Source: Erpetoichthys calabaricus
Taxonomy: Eukaryota > Chordata > Cladistia > Polypteriformes > Polypteridae
NCBI RefSeq assembly: GCF_900747795.2
Contig: NC_041395.2
Location: forward strand, 33,764,597 to 33,828,596
Length of the DNA stretch: 64,000 bases
Direction of reading: 5' to 3'
Position 1 is the first letter of the stretch. Each line of letters starts with the position of its first letter. The notes beneath the pieces were generated by a model. It made no database searches. It was not told where the DNA came from and was given only the letters and a program-made list of their open reading frames with translations. Positions 12,838 to 25,200 of this stretch are shown here, piece after piece. The position numbers and the translations under genes were made by a program.

Positions 12838-13130
12838 AGGTAATAGGCAGGCTCCATTGTAGGCATGGAGCTGGACAGTTTGACATCTGTGGCAGAGTGA
12901 CAGGCGCTGAGCAGGCTCCTGTCAATCATGGAGAATCCACTGCATCCACTAAACAGTATCATCTCCAGACAGAGGAGCAGCTTCAGCGACAGACTGCTGT
13001 CACTGTCCTGCTCCACTGACAGACTGAGGAGATCGTTCCTCCCCCACACTATGCGACTCTTCAATTTCACCCGGGGGAACTACTACACAAGATTATTGAC
13101 TGTTAAACCTGCTTCGCACTCTCCACCTTG
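12838..13130 (+). mobile_element. Rex1/CR1-type LINE 3' end
   Basis: The sequence codes the C-terminal end of the same LINE ORF found at 26.0 kb and 32.8 kb: ELDSLTSVAE, then RLLSIMENPLHPLNSI and DRLLSLSCSTDRLRRSF. A short 3' UTR and a (ATCT)n tail follow. It is 5'-truncated and its UTR is shorter than the 26-kb copy. An in-frame stop follows VAE, as in the 26-kb copy. Confidence 0.85.
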
Positions 13131-13277
<147 letters not shown>

Positions 13278-13337
13278 GTATAATAATAATAATAATAATA
13301 CATTTAATATAATACATAATTCATACAAAGATGAAAA

Positions 13338-13610
13338 TTAGAGTTGAACAGACATCTTTCCTAAGGCCCCTCTGCAGACTTTTTGAGCCAGAAAGCGCAT
13401 AATGGACTCAAGCAAAAATGAAGACTGGTTAATCAATGAATGCCAGCTCTGATGGACAGATGAACTTGAAATGACTTTAATCCAATTAGGAGAAGTTGTA
13501 CATTCCCTTAAAACTCTCTGCACTAGCCTGAAAATTTTCTCAAGTGATGTTTTCTGGCTCTCTCAGGTGTCTATCTCAAGGGAACTCTGAGGGAACTCCC
13601 ATGGAACCTC
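13338..13610. repeat. Dispersed repeat, copy 2
   Basis: Partner of 5,163-5,470: the same motif order (GAGTTGAACAGACATC, CTCTGATGGACAG, ACATTCCCTTAAAAC, GGGAACTCCCATGG). Unclassified. Confidence 0.7.
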
Positions 13611-14369
13611 TGAAATCTGCACTTTGAAACTAAATAGCTCTGAGCCACTCTTTCTTGGGGGAGCTCAAGCCGATCCAGTTTGCCAAGCTAAACACTGAAC
13701 TCATCTGAAGGCTGGGAAGCAGCCATTACTTCAAGACGGGAACTTCAACATTTAAACTCTTGTGCCAGAAAGAGTAATACTTTTTGATAGAAGTTGCAGA
13801 CAATATACTGTAGCAAAGAGACTAACTGAGAAAAGCACTACACACCACAAACAAAGGATCACACAGCAAAGAGAAAGAGTGCAATCCAATGCAAAAATAA
13901 TCCTCCATTTAAACCCAGAGCAGGAACAGAGCAACAACTCCACACAACATTGGACATCATCTTTAAAGTCATGGGAATGTAAATCTATTTATATGTGCCA
14001 GGATAAATTAGAACTCTAAATGCCAAAGTAAACAGCCAGACTCTGTATGTTATATGTTTGTCTGTCTGGTCTGTCTTAGGTGTCAAGATATACGTATATG
14101 CAGTTATTACATTTCTATAATCCTTGTGTTTATCAATCCATCATATTATTCTGTTTTTAAATTTTTTAAATGAGTGTGCTTCAGTTACCTTGATATACAT
14201 CTGAAGGCCAGAGGTCTGCCTTCTACAGAGAAAGTTAAGATAAATAAAGTAGAAACCTTGCCAAATTATTTAATAAATTATGGGCATTGCTGAAGGCAAG
14301 ATCAGTAACTGATTAATTAACTGAGTGACATCTTTCCATTTCCTACATTTATTGGTGTTCCTCTGGGTG

Positions 14370-14720
14370 GGCACGATAAATCACACTTGTTCCAACTCTT
14401 TCCCATACAAAGGGGCCGCTTTATTGAATATTGTGCTGAAGGTCTTGAACGTATTAAAGGAATCATGAAATCAGTGGGTGAACAGGACATTTAAGAGGGA
14501 AATGAGCAACCCAGTGTTAAAAAGTCAGGGGTCCTCCAACAGGACAATGACCCAAAACATGCACCTAAAAGCACATAAGTGAAAAAGGTAAAATGGACCA
14601 CATTAAACTGACCAGAGATTAGTCCTGATGTCAATCTCATTAAAATCCTTTGAAATGAGCTGAAATCTGCCTTTGGGAAAAATGAAACCTGCAAACATTC
14701 AAGAGTAGAACAAACTTCAG
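14370..14720 (+). mobile_element. Tc1-like transposase remnant
   Basis: The DDE region of a Tc1/mariner transposase is recognisable: VLQQDNDPKHAP, then EISPDVNLIKIL and NELKSAFGKN (family QQDNDPKHT, PDLNPIENLW, ELK). Only the C-terminal third is left, with stops. No inverted repeats were identified. Confidence 0.75.
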
Positions 14721-15339
14721 GTGAAGAGAGAGAGAAATTACATCCTTTGTTGCAACCAGAACTTGGCCAGTCTGATTAATTTATACCTTATTATACCGGC
14801 TCATTGTGTATATATAATACAAACTGATTCTACCGGTCCTTGTTTTCTTATTATCAAATTTGTGAGGTCTTCAGACTGCCAACTTATTCTGAGGAAGGCA
14901 CACCGTGTTGAAAATATTGTCTTTGAAAGGTCTTCTTGTACATGGAATTCATTCCTGTTGCAGTGCATCACAGAGAAGGTATGACATCAGTTGTTTAAAA
15001 AGTATGCCCTGCAACATTTCAGCAATATTTACATTATCCCACTAAACTGAAAATAAGCTTCACATCAGCAAACTCCTTAGTCAACCCAGGGCACTGGATG
15101 CCATGTGACAGCTTCTCACCCTAAAGAGCCTTTAGGTTGAGTTTGATCGATGTGCTGATTTTAATCAGCACATTGTTATTCAAGTTTACATTAAAATTAT
15201 GGCCTAAAATTTGTTTCCTTCAGGTTACTGATGTGCTAAAGTAGTTTATTGTTGTCTAGCATTCATTACTGAGATGGTTTTTATGCATTAAAATGTCAAT
15301 GATCTCAATGTCTTCTACAACCGGTTTGACTACCCTGCT

Positions 15340-16150
15340 CCTGCCTTAACTCCCACTAACTCAACCAGCCACCACCCCTTCCCTCACAGCGACTCATCCA
15401 CACCACTTCCGAAGCTGTCAGCCTAGATCATGCATCCTTCTCTCCACCACCAACAAAGCAGCATGTCTGTTGGTAATTACAGCCCCCCAGCTTCCCCTTC
15501 CCCTGCTTCTCACACCATCACTGCTGATCAGCTAAGAGGAAAGCTGAGGAGACTGCACCCTAGGAAGACAGATGGCCCAGATAAGGTGTGCCCAAGACGT
15601 CTAAGGGCCTGTGCTGCTGAGCTGGCAGAACCCATTCAGCACATTTACAACCATGAGCCTGTGACTGGGGAGGGCCCACACACTTTGGAAGACCTCATGT
15701 CTCATCCCAAGATAATGAGATCCAGTGAACTCAATGACTTCAGGCCTGTGGCCTTAAAATCCCATATTATGAAGACCCTGGAGCGACTACTTCTTCATTT
15801 CCTCAGACCACAGGTGAATCACGCACTAGACCCCCTACAGTTTACCTATCAAGAGAATGCGGGTGTGGATGATGCCATTCTCTGCCTTTTCCACCTGCCC
15901 AATCACATCTAGACAAAGGATGTAGTGCTGTGAGTATCATGTTCTTTTACTTTTCCAGTGTTGGTGGTTACCAGTACTCTTTATTTATGCCGTGGTGTAC
16001 TGGGGGTGGTAGCTTAAAAAAGAGAAACCACAGAGTGTTTTGACAAGCTGATCAGGTGTGCAGGATCTGTGGTTGGTATAGAAATGGACTCTCTGGTGAC
16101 AGTTCCAGAGAGAAGGACACTAGGCAAGGATGTGTTCACAGCACTAACTG
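15340..16150 (+). mobile_element. Rex1/CR1-type LINE, reverse transcriptase fragment
   Basis: An open frame at 15,430-15,912 carries the N-terminal RT region: TADQLRGKLRRLHPRKTDGP, CPRRLRACAAELAEPIQHIY, ELNDFRPVALKSHIMKTLE and LDPLQFTYQENAGVDDAI. These are the blocks that precede the catalytic palm in Rex1/CR1-like LINEs. A stop and then a deletion follow. At 16,000-16,150 the far C-terminal part resumes (the AGSVVG-ELDSL region in a diverged form). The palm with the catalytic Asp pair is missing, so it is inactive. Confidence 0.85.
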
Positions 16151-16329
16151 TCAAAGTTAAATCACAAAGCCAGTCCAAGATGAGAATACCTTTATTGACA
16201 CATATGTGGAGTTACTCAGTACATGGAAAGATATAACTGACTTACAGATGCTGGTTACACTTCTTAAATACACTTGTCAATTACAGAAGTGTGTGATTAG
16301 TTTCATTTCTCAAGTCCTCACTAGTTACT

Positions 16330-18580
16330 GATAAACAGGACCCTTGGAGTCAGGATTCTGTAAAATTCAACTCTCACATACCCCAAATATTTCTTCATTC
16401 TTCCCCAACCTCACTAGCCATCTGCTTAAATTTTCTAAATGTGTGCTCCTGGTTGGCATTAACACAAATGCTGCTCTAAATCCATTGTTAGACAGATTGC
16501 TGTTGACAAGTGCACTCACCACTCTACATTTTAATCAAGTAATTTTACTGGTAATCTTAATTTAATTGATTTATTTCATTTACTTCATCCATCTGCCAGA
16601 GAATTCTTTTTCCTCTTCCTGCTACAATTCACACTTGATCATATTTTCGTTTCTCCTACTCTTGATTTGATGCCTCAATATCCTTATCTGCCTTACCAGA
16701 TTACAAATGTAACTATTTGCATTTGCATCTTCATGTTCTTGCATCCAGTGCTATGAGATGGAAATTCAATACAGCTTTTCCTAAAAACAAAGTTTCTAGG
16801 ATTCAATGTTGGCTCAGTGGATAATGCTGATGCGCTTTGAGAGGTAATTAAATTTTTATGCTGTCTCTTTTTCCTCACATTTGGCATGCACTAAGCTTAG
16901 AATAAAGGACCCCGAATCTAAGCTTTCATCCCTGGAAAGAGCACGCCCTCTTCTGGGCAACAAAGATCATGAACTTATAATTGCTAACATGAGAACTGAG
17001 GTCAATATTATTTTAGTTCAAAGAGTCAAATTCGTAATTCTTTACACTTGGTCTTACTATTAAGTCTTAGGGTCCAAGCCAAGCAGGATGTTTACTTTCC
17101 AAATCAAGAAAAATGCCTCTTTTGTCCACATACCTTCAATCCTAACTAAATCTAATTCACTTTTTCAAGTAATCCCCAGATAATCAATAAAGACTTTGAA
17201 GTTTACTACTCCAAACTGTTTACTGACACCCCTAGTGCCACTCTCCCAAATATTAAACCATTCCTTGATGACCTTCTAATTCCACATCTTACAGGGAAAT
17301 AGGCATCCTTCTAGATGATCCCTATTTCGTTAGCTGAACTTAACAAGGTTTTTGACTCTTTAAGTACTGGGAAGGCCCCAGGCATGGATCCGAGGTAATG
17401 TCTGACTTTTGGAAATAACTCTTCTCAGTCCCCCTCTTTAAGATAATTAATAAAGCTGTCTCTTCTGGACATATAAACCCTAACAGTTAACATGGCAGTT
17501 ATTACCTGTCACGCATGTGTGCGAGAGGATCACCTTTCAGGCTCACCTAAGGTATGTGGTACCACCCTGGGAAGAGAGGAGGCACTGTTATTAAAAATCG
17601 TGTCACCTTTTTCCCCACACAGCCCTGAAAAACCACCCATTCAGGGCAAAAAAGCAAAGAAGGCCTCTCCCCTTCAGGTCTGCTCAGTATTTCAGACCCA
17701 ACTGCTATACAGAGCAAGAGAGAAAGAGTGCGTCCTGCATAAAGATCACTATATCAAGGGAATCTTCCCAATGAGAGAGTGCCAATGAGCATGTGTTTTA
17801 TTTAACATTTTCTTTTCTGTTGGAATTAAACGTGGTTTTGCCCGGTTGGCCCCCCAAGTATCTAGAGTTTGCCCTGCTTCATCATTTGCACCAATACATT
17901 TTTTACATTTAAAACAAGGTAAGGATCTAATGTTTTGTCACAATCCCCCCATCTCTCTTATAACTCTAACATAAAGTTCTGGACCACTGCTTACGCAAAG
18001 TCATTAATACATTAATCCATCCTAACTAGTCTGACTTCATATGCTCACAGTTAGACTCTGATATCATGCACAGACTTTTGCAAATTATTGATTCAATTCC
18101 TTTTCTTTTGAGCTCTGCTGCTCTTCTTTCCCTTGATACCAAGAAGGTTTTAGACTGCATGAAGTGGCAGTTCTTTTGGAAAGTTATGGACAGAATGGGC
18201 TTTGGTACGAGTTTTGTAAATTTAGTTAAGATTCTTTATTTTTCCCCTTTCCTTGATCCTCCTGTCCAATTCTTATGTCGGTTTTCACTTCCCTGTTAGT
18301 AGGTTAGCAAGAAAGGGCTTAGCGCTTGTCCCCCACTTCTTTTCAATTTGTATCTCAACTTCTCTCAATTTCTATCTATAACTCACAGCTACCAACCCCA
18401 ATTAACAGTCTAATTCTAGTCAGATAATATCCTTATGTTCTGATGATGTCCTTCTCTACTTAGGTAATGCCCCAACTGATATCCACTGTGTGTTCAAGCA
18501 GTTCCAGTCATTTGAAGCTTTACCTCATTACCAGATAAAATGGACTAAACCTTCTCTTTTGCATCTTAATGATATGTGCC
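16330..18580 (+). mobile_element. L1-type LINE fragment, interrupted
   Basis: Collinear L1 ORF2 pieces: SKCVLLVGINTNAALNPLLD (endonuclease, family GGDFN), a KDHELI linker, DFEVYYSKLFTDTPS, ISLAELNKVFDSLSTGKAPG, and after an insertion LLQIIDSIPFLLSSAALLS with LDTKKVLDCMKWQFFWKV, family LDAEKAFDRVEW. In that last motif the family's catalytic FD is LD. The element is heavily mutated. A block of about 436 bp at 17,507-17,942 appears inserted into it. Confidence 0.8.
17507..17942. mobile_element. Possible solo LTR inserted in L1
   Basis: The block starts TGTCACGCATG and ends TTTTGTCACA, so it has TG...CA ends with a 6-bp terminal inverted repeat TGT(C/G)AC. The L1 homology stops before it and resumes after it. 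The flanking 4-mers (TACC and ATCC) do not match exactly, so the target duplication is not proven. Confidence 0.4.
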
Positions 18581-18699
18581 ATCAGGCCCTCCTCACCCTG
18601 TTCTGTTGAGGGGAGACAAGCAAAACAAGAACAGAGGGTGAAATCCTTGCACGTGTACTGTCTCAGGGACATAATGGGAATCATTTTGCAAAACATGTC

Positions 18700-19040
18700 A
18701 ATAATAGTAGAGTAGGCCAGCACCACCTTCTTGTTTACTCTGCTCAAGCAGAGGCATGTACGCTAGTTGGAATACATCAGCCTCATTACAGATGGGTGAA
18801 TACCAAAAACCTCATCTTCAGCGAGTTTGTGTCAGGTCAGTAGGAAGACCCAAGCTGTGTCTGAAAAATATCTGCAAGTAAGTTTTCAAGGCTCTCACCA
18901 TTAACACCAACACTTGCCAGTCACTTGCCTCTGACAGAAATGCCTGGAAGCAGAAGCTTGAGAAAGCTCTCTCCAGGTATGAAACCAACCTCACTCAGCA
19001 TGTGGAAGAGAAGAGAACCAACAGACAAGGCTACCCCAAG
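18700..19040 (+). mobile_element. LINE ORF C-terminal remnant
   Basis: Across frames the sequence resembles the C-terminal tail of an RT polyprotein: a LLYSAQAEA-like start, then RPKLCLKNICK, LTINTNTCQSLASDRNAW and LEKALSRYETNLT. It is frameshifted. The exact LINE clade was not determined. Confidence 0.5.
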
Positions 19041-19132
19041 TAGTATAGTATAGTATAGTATAGTATAGTATAGTATAGTATAGTATAGTATAGTATAGTA
19101 TATTATAGTATAGTATAGTATAGTATAGTATA
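19041..19132. repeat. (TATAG)n microsatellite
   Basis: About 18 copies of the pentamer AGTAT/TATAG, with one TATTATAG variant. Confidence 0.95.
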
Positions 19133-19822
19133 GAATTCTTATTTTGTTCTCTATTGTCCATTCACATTTATGACTCTGACTATCCAATAAATGCCAAGTG
19201 AACATCAAATAGAAATAAAATTAATTGTGATTGCTAAGTTTAGTAAATATAGTTTTATCATTAACAACAAGGCTTTAAATGTATCATACTGAACAAGTGT
19301 CATGTCTACATTTAATTGTTTGCTGCACGTTTCCAGCAGTGCCCTAATGAGCAGAAGATGATTCCTGAGGCCGGAGACCCCAAGATGTCATAAACCAATG
19401 TGATGAGCGGTTAAAGGCTGAGCTGAGACTCAACAAAGGTACGCACAGTTGTAAGCAGGGATCAGAAGAAAAGAATTCAAGAAACTAAATATCTACATGT
19501 TTTATTATCTATAAGGCAGGATTGTTATTTGAAAGGCTGATATTGATTTTGTACACAGACTAGAAGTGAAGAAAAGGAAAAACAAAAATAATGAGAAAAT
19601 CAAAACATTCAACCATTACAAAAGCAAAAGAGAGGAAAACAAGGACTCAGTAAAAGCAGAATAAAGAGCTTAATCAGTGAATGCCTAGTTTTATAAACTG
19701 TGTGTAATGAATCAGCTCTGTCCTGAATGCAGAATTACAGAGGCACTTTTTTTAGAGAAAAGAAGAATTTCCTAGTTGGTTTAATATTTTAGTTATTTGA
19801 AAGACTAAGGAAGTACTGCATG

Positions 19823-19861
19823 TATTTATGTATTAACAGTTGTATGTGCTGCAGCACTGTG
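19823..19861 (-). promoter_or_regulatory. IGHV-2 recombination signal (23-bp spacer, weak nonamer)
   Basis: Minus-strand heptamer CACAGTG (19855-19861), a 23-bp spacer, and ACATAAATA (19823-19831), which deviates from the ACAAAAACC consensus at several places. The perfect heptamer suggests it can still recombine, possibly with lower efficiency. Confidence 0.8.
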
Positions 19862-20299
19862 ACTCTCGGGCACAGTAATATGTGGCAGTGTCTTCTAATT
19901 TTAAGTTAGTGAGCTGCATGGAAGACTGGCTGTTGGAGTTATCCAGCTTGAGAGTGAGGCGTCCTTTCACGCTTTCGGCGTAAGTGCTGCTTCCAGTGTA
20001 ACCCAAATATTCCAGTCTTTTGCCAGGTGCTTGGCGAGCCCAGCCAATGTGACAACAGGAAAAAGTGTAACCAGAACCTCGGCATGTAATGCTGAGAGTT
20101 TCTCCAGGTTTCTTCTGCTCTGACATAGAAGATGGGGTCAACACTGGACTGGAATGAATAACTAGAAGAGAAAATATAGACAATAATGTATTTACAGTCT
20201 AAGGATGTATTAGCCATGTTTAAGTTTTTACACACAATCAAAAAATAATTGCATACCCTTCCAGCAGCATATTAGGCATAAAACCCCAATAACATTCAT
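19862..20299 (-). CDS. IGHV: Immunoglobulin heavy variable segment IGHV-2 (family C)
   Basis: Leader exon 20257-20299 encodes MNVIGVLCLICCWK with a GTATGC donor. The V exon 19862-20161 follows a TTCTCTTCTAG acceptor and the joined codon gives Val. FR1 reads MSEQKKPGETLSITCRGSG, FR2 WARQAPGKRLEYLG, FR3 GRLTLKLDNSNSQSS, ending ATYYCARE before the heptamer. All core residues (Cys, Trp, Cys) are present and the frame is open. Oddities: CDR1 reads GYTFSCCHIG with two adjacent extra cysteines, CDR2 is very short (GYTGSSTYAE), and the FR2 start is WARQ rather than WVRQ. No close relative is in the window, so I treat it as its own family. The leader call rests on the donor, the phase and the distance; it is less certain than the V exon. 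Confidence 0.9.
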
Positions 20300-20379
20300 G
20301 TCTAAGGTGTCTGTGCTATCCTTTCATAAGTTGCTTTAAACTTTTGTTTCATTGAATATATAGGGATTACAGTGAATAC

Positions 20380-20387
20380 ATTTGCAT
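20380..20387 (-). promoter_or_regulatory. IGHV-2 octamer (perfect)
   Basis: ATGCAAAT on the minus strand, about 80 bp upstream of the leader ATG. It is the only exact consensus octamer among the six V promoters and it supports the leader assignment. Confidence 0.85.
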
Positions 20388-20539
20388 ATAATTTAAATAT
20401 TTGTTTTAGATTTAGAGCATTTTGCAAATTCTCTGATTTCTAATCTTTTCTGAGGTTATTAGCTGTTTGCTAAAGGTCTAATGCATATGGATGTTTAAGA
20501 ACTTTTTAAGAATAATAAAGTATAACATGCCACTTTCAG

Positions 20540-20735
20540 ACCCACTTAATGCAGTTCAGGATCATAAAGTGCCAAGCACCTGTCCAAGCAGTGTAGGGTG
20601 CATGACAGACACAGCTTTGGATGGCACCACAGTTCATTGCAGGACCATTCATGCACTCACATTAAGCTGACTTGGAATCAACTGTCAACCATGTTTTGGA
20701 GACGTGGAAGAGAAACCAGAATACCTAGAGTGAAA
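20540..20735 (-). mobile_element. Old diverged SINE
   Basis: The order of motifs follows the main SINE on the minus strand: CCCACTTAATGCAGTTCAGG, a CAGTGTAGGGTGCATGACAG body and GAAGAGAAACCAGAATACC. It is highly diverged. Confidence 0.5.
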
Positions 20736-20867
20736 CCAATTCAAGCAGCAATCGGGCATATACATTTCCAGCTGAAGACACTGGATCGATGAGACAAAAT
20801 GTCTGCCGCCATACAATGCTCTTCTTTGAAATATAGGATAAATTGAGAAGGATTATGTACATTTAGG

Positions 20868-21060
20868 GTGGCATGCCGGCAGAGTGTTAATGCTGCTGCC
20901 TTGCTATAAGGAGAAGGGTTTTGGGTCCCGGATGCTCCTTGTATGGAGTTTACACATTTTCCCTGTGTCTATGTGTGTTTCCTTTTACTTTTATTTATGT
21001 AAGTTGTATAAAGAAAATTATTTATATGTTCCTTTTTCAAAACCACTTAAACCAAGGTTA
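20868..21060 (+). mobile_element. Old SINE, head and middle
   Basis: The tRNA-like head reads GTTAATGCTGCTGCCTTGC, then GGGTCCCGGATGCTCC and GGAGTTTACACATTTTCCC. It is truncated before the tail. Confidence 0.65.
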
Positions 21061-21477
21061 GGGGGCAAAGATCCTGATCCTATACTGGCAATATCGGCTT
21101 CTAGACAGGAATCAGTTCTGACTGGGGTATCAGCTCAGATACACACTAAGTAACATGTACTGAAAGTGAAAAATTACAGTTGATAATACTGATGCTAGCT
21201 TTTCTTCACAGTGGGGAAAAAAACAAAGTCCCATAAGGAAACGCAGGCAAAGACGCAAGAATAATAAATGTTTCAAAGCAGTCTTTCAGTTGGATTTTAC
21301 AATAGTTTTTATTTTCTAATATCTTGAATGTTGCATCAGAGGGAGTTTTTTCAGTATGAGGCTAGGATTGGTAAGGTACTTCAACTTAAATCTCATGCCA
21401 TTTAACATCTTCTCTAATCGACCAGAGATCACTTTAATAGCCTCACTCAATGTGACAAAAATGTCAAAGCCCTGGAG

Positions 21478-21600
21478 CCTCATTCATAAAGCTTGCATAC
21501 GCACACAAAGAGGCTTGAAATGTGCATACACAACTTCCCGCGCAAATGTTGGAATTTATAAAATAAATAATGATGGGGGATGTGCATAGATTTAGAGCAA
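21478..21600. repeat. DNA-transposon-like repeat, relative of 1,948
   Basis: Starts with CCTCATTCATAAAGC and continues with TGCATACGCACAC and GTGCATACACAAC motifs; it resembles the start of the 1.95-kb repeat. Ends were not resolved. Confidence 0.3.
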
Positions 21601-22049
21601 CTCTGACCCATGCAAATGCAACATTTTGGAAAAACTGGGAAATGATGACACCCTTGATCAAATAGGAAAATGCAGCCAAACTAGCTAAATGACAACTCAC
21701 ACACATAATAATTTATATCACTGAGCTGTTATTATAATGTGTGTTGACATGACAAACATATTAAAACTCAATCGTGATGAATGCAGTTACATTCTATTAA
21801 CATATAGGTCATCATCTGAGACTGACAATTTTTGGGACTGCTCTGGCATAATGCCACATACAAAGGTATCTCCAATTACAGATACCATTTGCAGATCAAA
21901 ATCAGAGAGTGTAGATATGTTTTTTCCTCCTCCTGTCACAAGCACACTCGTACAGTGACTAGCGATATGCTTCGTTACCAGATATATGACCTTTTTGTTT
22001 ATTTTGGGCATGGTGTGGCTGGAGCTCATGGCATTTACAGTAACAGTAA

Positions 22050-22200
22050 CAGCTATCTTTCTCAGTGCCCATTAATGGCAGCACTCTGGCAATTAGCATC
22101 TTGCCCTGTTTCAATCAATGACATACAGCATGTTACACATTCCTCTAGATTTAAAGAAACAGAGCACAGCGAAAAGTATGTCCTCCTACAAACTTATTAA
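22050..22200. repeat. Left part of segmental duplicate A
   Basis: Motifs CCATTAATGGCAGCAC, GGCAATTAGCATCTTGCCC and CCTCTAGATTTAAAGAAACAG match 40,170-40,228 plus 40,596-40,640, where a SINE has split the sister sequence. This marks the likely start of the duplicated IGHV unit. Confidence 0.65.
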
Positions 22201-25200
22201 AAATAATTACAATTGTTAAGCTACATTATATCTGAAGGAATGTTGCTGTAATTATTGTCATTCACATCATGTGTTTGAAAAACTGTGAAATCATTGAAAA
22301 GTGTATAGAAAGTAACCAGGACAAAACATTAGTAGAATCATATCTGAAGCATAATCGTCTCTCTGTGATTTATGGCTGAATCTGACATCAATGTGAACTG
22401 GATGTGTGCTCCAGATCCTTGCCATATGTGAGAAAAAAAGTAATTCAGGTGTACCAAATTCATTTACCCCTACTAAATCATCCCCACCTCAGCGTGCACT
22501 TGCCATTACCCAAAACAAAAAGGGGGGGAGGGGGTAATTCGGCACAACACTGGCATTTTTCTGTTTCAGAGTTGCTTCATTCTGCTCCATGCAACACACT
22601 TACATGGTTACTCGTAGATTTTATTGCCACTCCTTGATCTAGCGTACAAATGACTGCTGTCTTAAAACTCTGATTTAGAGTGTAAATATAATCATGTGAC
22701 GCTCTGGGCTTGTGAGGGTCTTAATCTGGATTTACTATAACTCATTTCCCAAATACACAAATAATACAGAAGGTCCAAAAACTTGCTATTCATTCTGCAG
22801 ATCCAAAATAATGCAAAACATATAAAATACCTAGTCAGTGAGTAGTAATATTCGTAAAGAACGACTTCTTATAGTTCAAACATCACAGTAAAGCACTGGT
22901 GCTATATAATACATATTGTGAAAGATCTCCTATCAAATCTGGAGAACACTTGCAAATATACCCTCATGATGCTTTGAAGGAATAAAGTATGGAAGAAACT
23001 GACAGCATCTTTTAATGCACACTTTCCAAAATCTATTTGGCAGCCAAGGGATTTCTTGAATACAGACTCAGACCATGTAACTTTTAACTAAAGATTAATG
23101 GTTAAATAGATTTGATACATTAGAATTATTACACAATACACTGTATAAATACTTCTATTCATTGCTTTTTCTCTAGCAGTGAATTAAATATATTTGTTTC
23201 AGTATCACACTATACATCACTCCAAAAATAAATATATAATATGGTTTTGATATTTTAATGGCATATATGCTCTTTCATGTCTGTAACAGCCTGACTGACA
23301 TATGTGGAATTCATTATGTAATATTATCCACCATTTTAAGTTTGTCAAACCTGCTGAAAAGGTGGTTAGTATGCAATTTTGCTCCCCTTCTCCTACTCCA
23401 AGAAGAACAATGCAACTGCACTTAGACTTGGCTTTGGTCCGCTGCTAGTCCACAGTTTTGGGGCACATTGCAACTGCGCTAATTCCCAAAGTTAGTCTTG
23501 TTACTGTTAACACGTACTAAGATCAGATAAGCACGGGATTATTTCAAGCTGATAGCACAGTGCCACTTTACTTATATTTATTTAAATACTGCATATCATT
23601 ATTGCTACCTTTGTGTGGATCTGGGAAGTTGCATGTCACATCTTTATTAAAAAGATTGTTTTCATCTACAATTGGAAAAGGTTGGCAGGGATGACATGGA
23701 GAAGTGCTTTCTGTAGAGGATACTGCAGTGCTAGATTCAATCAACATAATCTTCTCTGCTGATGAAACTGATAGCATTTAGCCATTTCTCTTTTCCACTA
23801 ATTCAAACATAAGTGATATATTTGGTAGTTTTGCAATGGCTTTTTATGTCAATTGATTGTTAACAAATTTTTGAGATTGCTAAAGTATTTCTTTTTCTTA
23901 TGACGATGGATCTCTTTATTGTATGCTAGTTAACTTTTGCATATTTCATATATTATCAAACCCACCCGTCTGTTGCCTGTGACATCATGGAATGTTTCTG
24001 CCTTGAAAGCAAAAAAATGGGATAAATATTTATTTATATTTTCAAAAATTAAACATATATTTTTGTGGTTGGGTTTGTGGAGTTCTCATCAGGAGGACCT
24101 TAGGGCTTGAAGCTCCACCCCATCCTTAGAGGGGTTATAGGGGCATTCCCTACTCCAATGCCTGATTAAAATAAGGTTTGGTTCTTGTCACTTAATTGCC
24201 TGCTGTATGTGTGCTAATTTTCTGTCTTTCTCATTATTAGTCATCAATAGACAAAAACAGATGCCTACATAAAGGTACAAATGACAAGCAGGCAAAACCT
24301 TTAAAAAATAGCATAGTATTTTTAAGAAATAAACGTAATTGTAATTAAATATTGCACTAAAATTTTTTGGAGTGCAAATGAGCTGGAATGAGCTTCTGTC
24401 CAGTTCTGACCGCACTGTCAATGAATACCTATGCCAATTGATATTTTTATGAAGTAAAGGGTTCCTAAGCACTCAATGACCGAGTAATTACTCACAAAGC
24501 CCACTAGGGGGAGTAAAACCACCAAAACGCCTCTGGGCACAGAACAATCTTCATAAATAGACAAGTTTATTATCCCCAAAAATGCTCCGAAACAAAATAA
24601 TCTTAAAGGAGCAAAAAAAAAAAGACACAGAAGGAGTTGTCTTCAAAATAGGCAATACAAATAGCAATTACAGTCCTAATGCGAAGTCAAGAGGCAAACT
24701 GAAAACAAAGCAAAAGATCACAAAAATTCAGAATATCACAAAACCACAGAATAACACTAGAGAACTCATCACACCACAATTGCATTCACATTGAACCACA
24801 AGGGACTGTGGGCTTTCCAACAGTCTCTTGTCTCTTAGGGGACCACTCACAAAACACATGGAATGTAAAGGAAGATATACAGAAAGTAAATGACCAAAAA
24901 TACAGGGTATTAACGTAAAAAATGAAGATAACAGACGTGAAAGGGACATTAGCTGAAGTATAACAGATAGTTTCTTTATTTCTTTTTTTCTTTCTTACAA
25001 TGGACTGTGGGCAAGAAGAGAAGTAGATGCCAAAAGAAATCCATAAAGTTCTAATGATAAGTGATAGAGAAAATGAAAATGGCAGATTAGGTGGACTTTT
25101 TTCGAACAAGCAAAGTGGCAGAGCTTACTATAATTGTAGCCATTTCCCTCTGCAGGGTGTTGTGCTGTGCATAAATACACATGGTAGGTGTGAAAAAACA

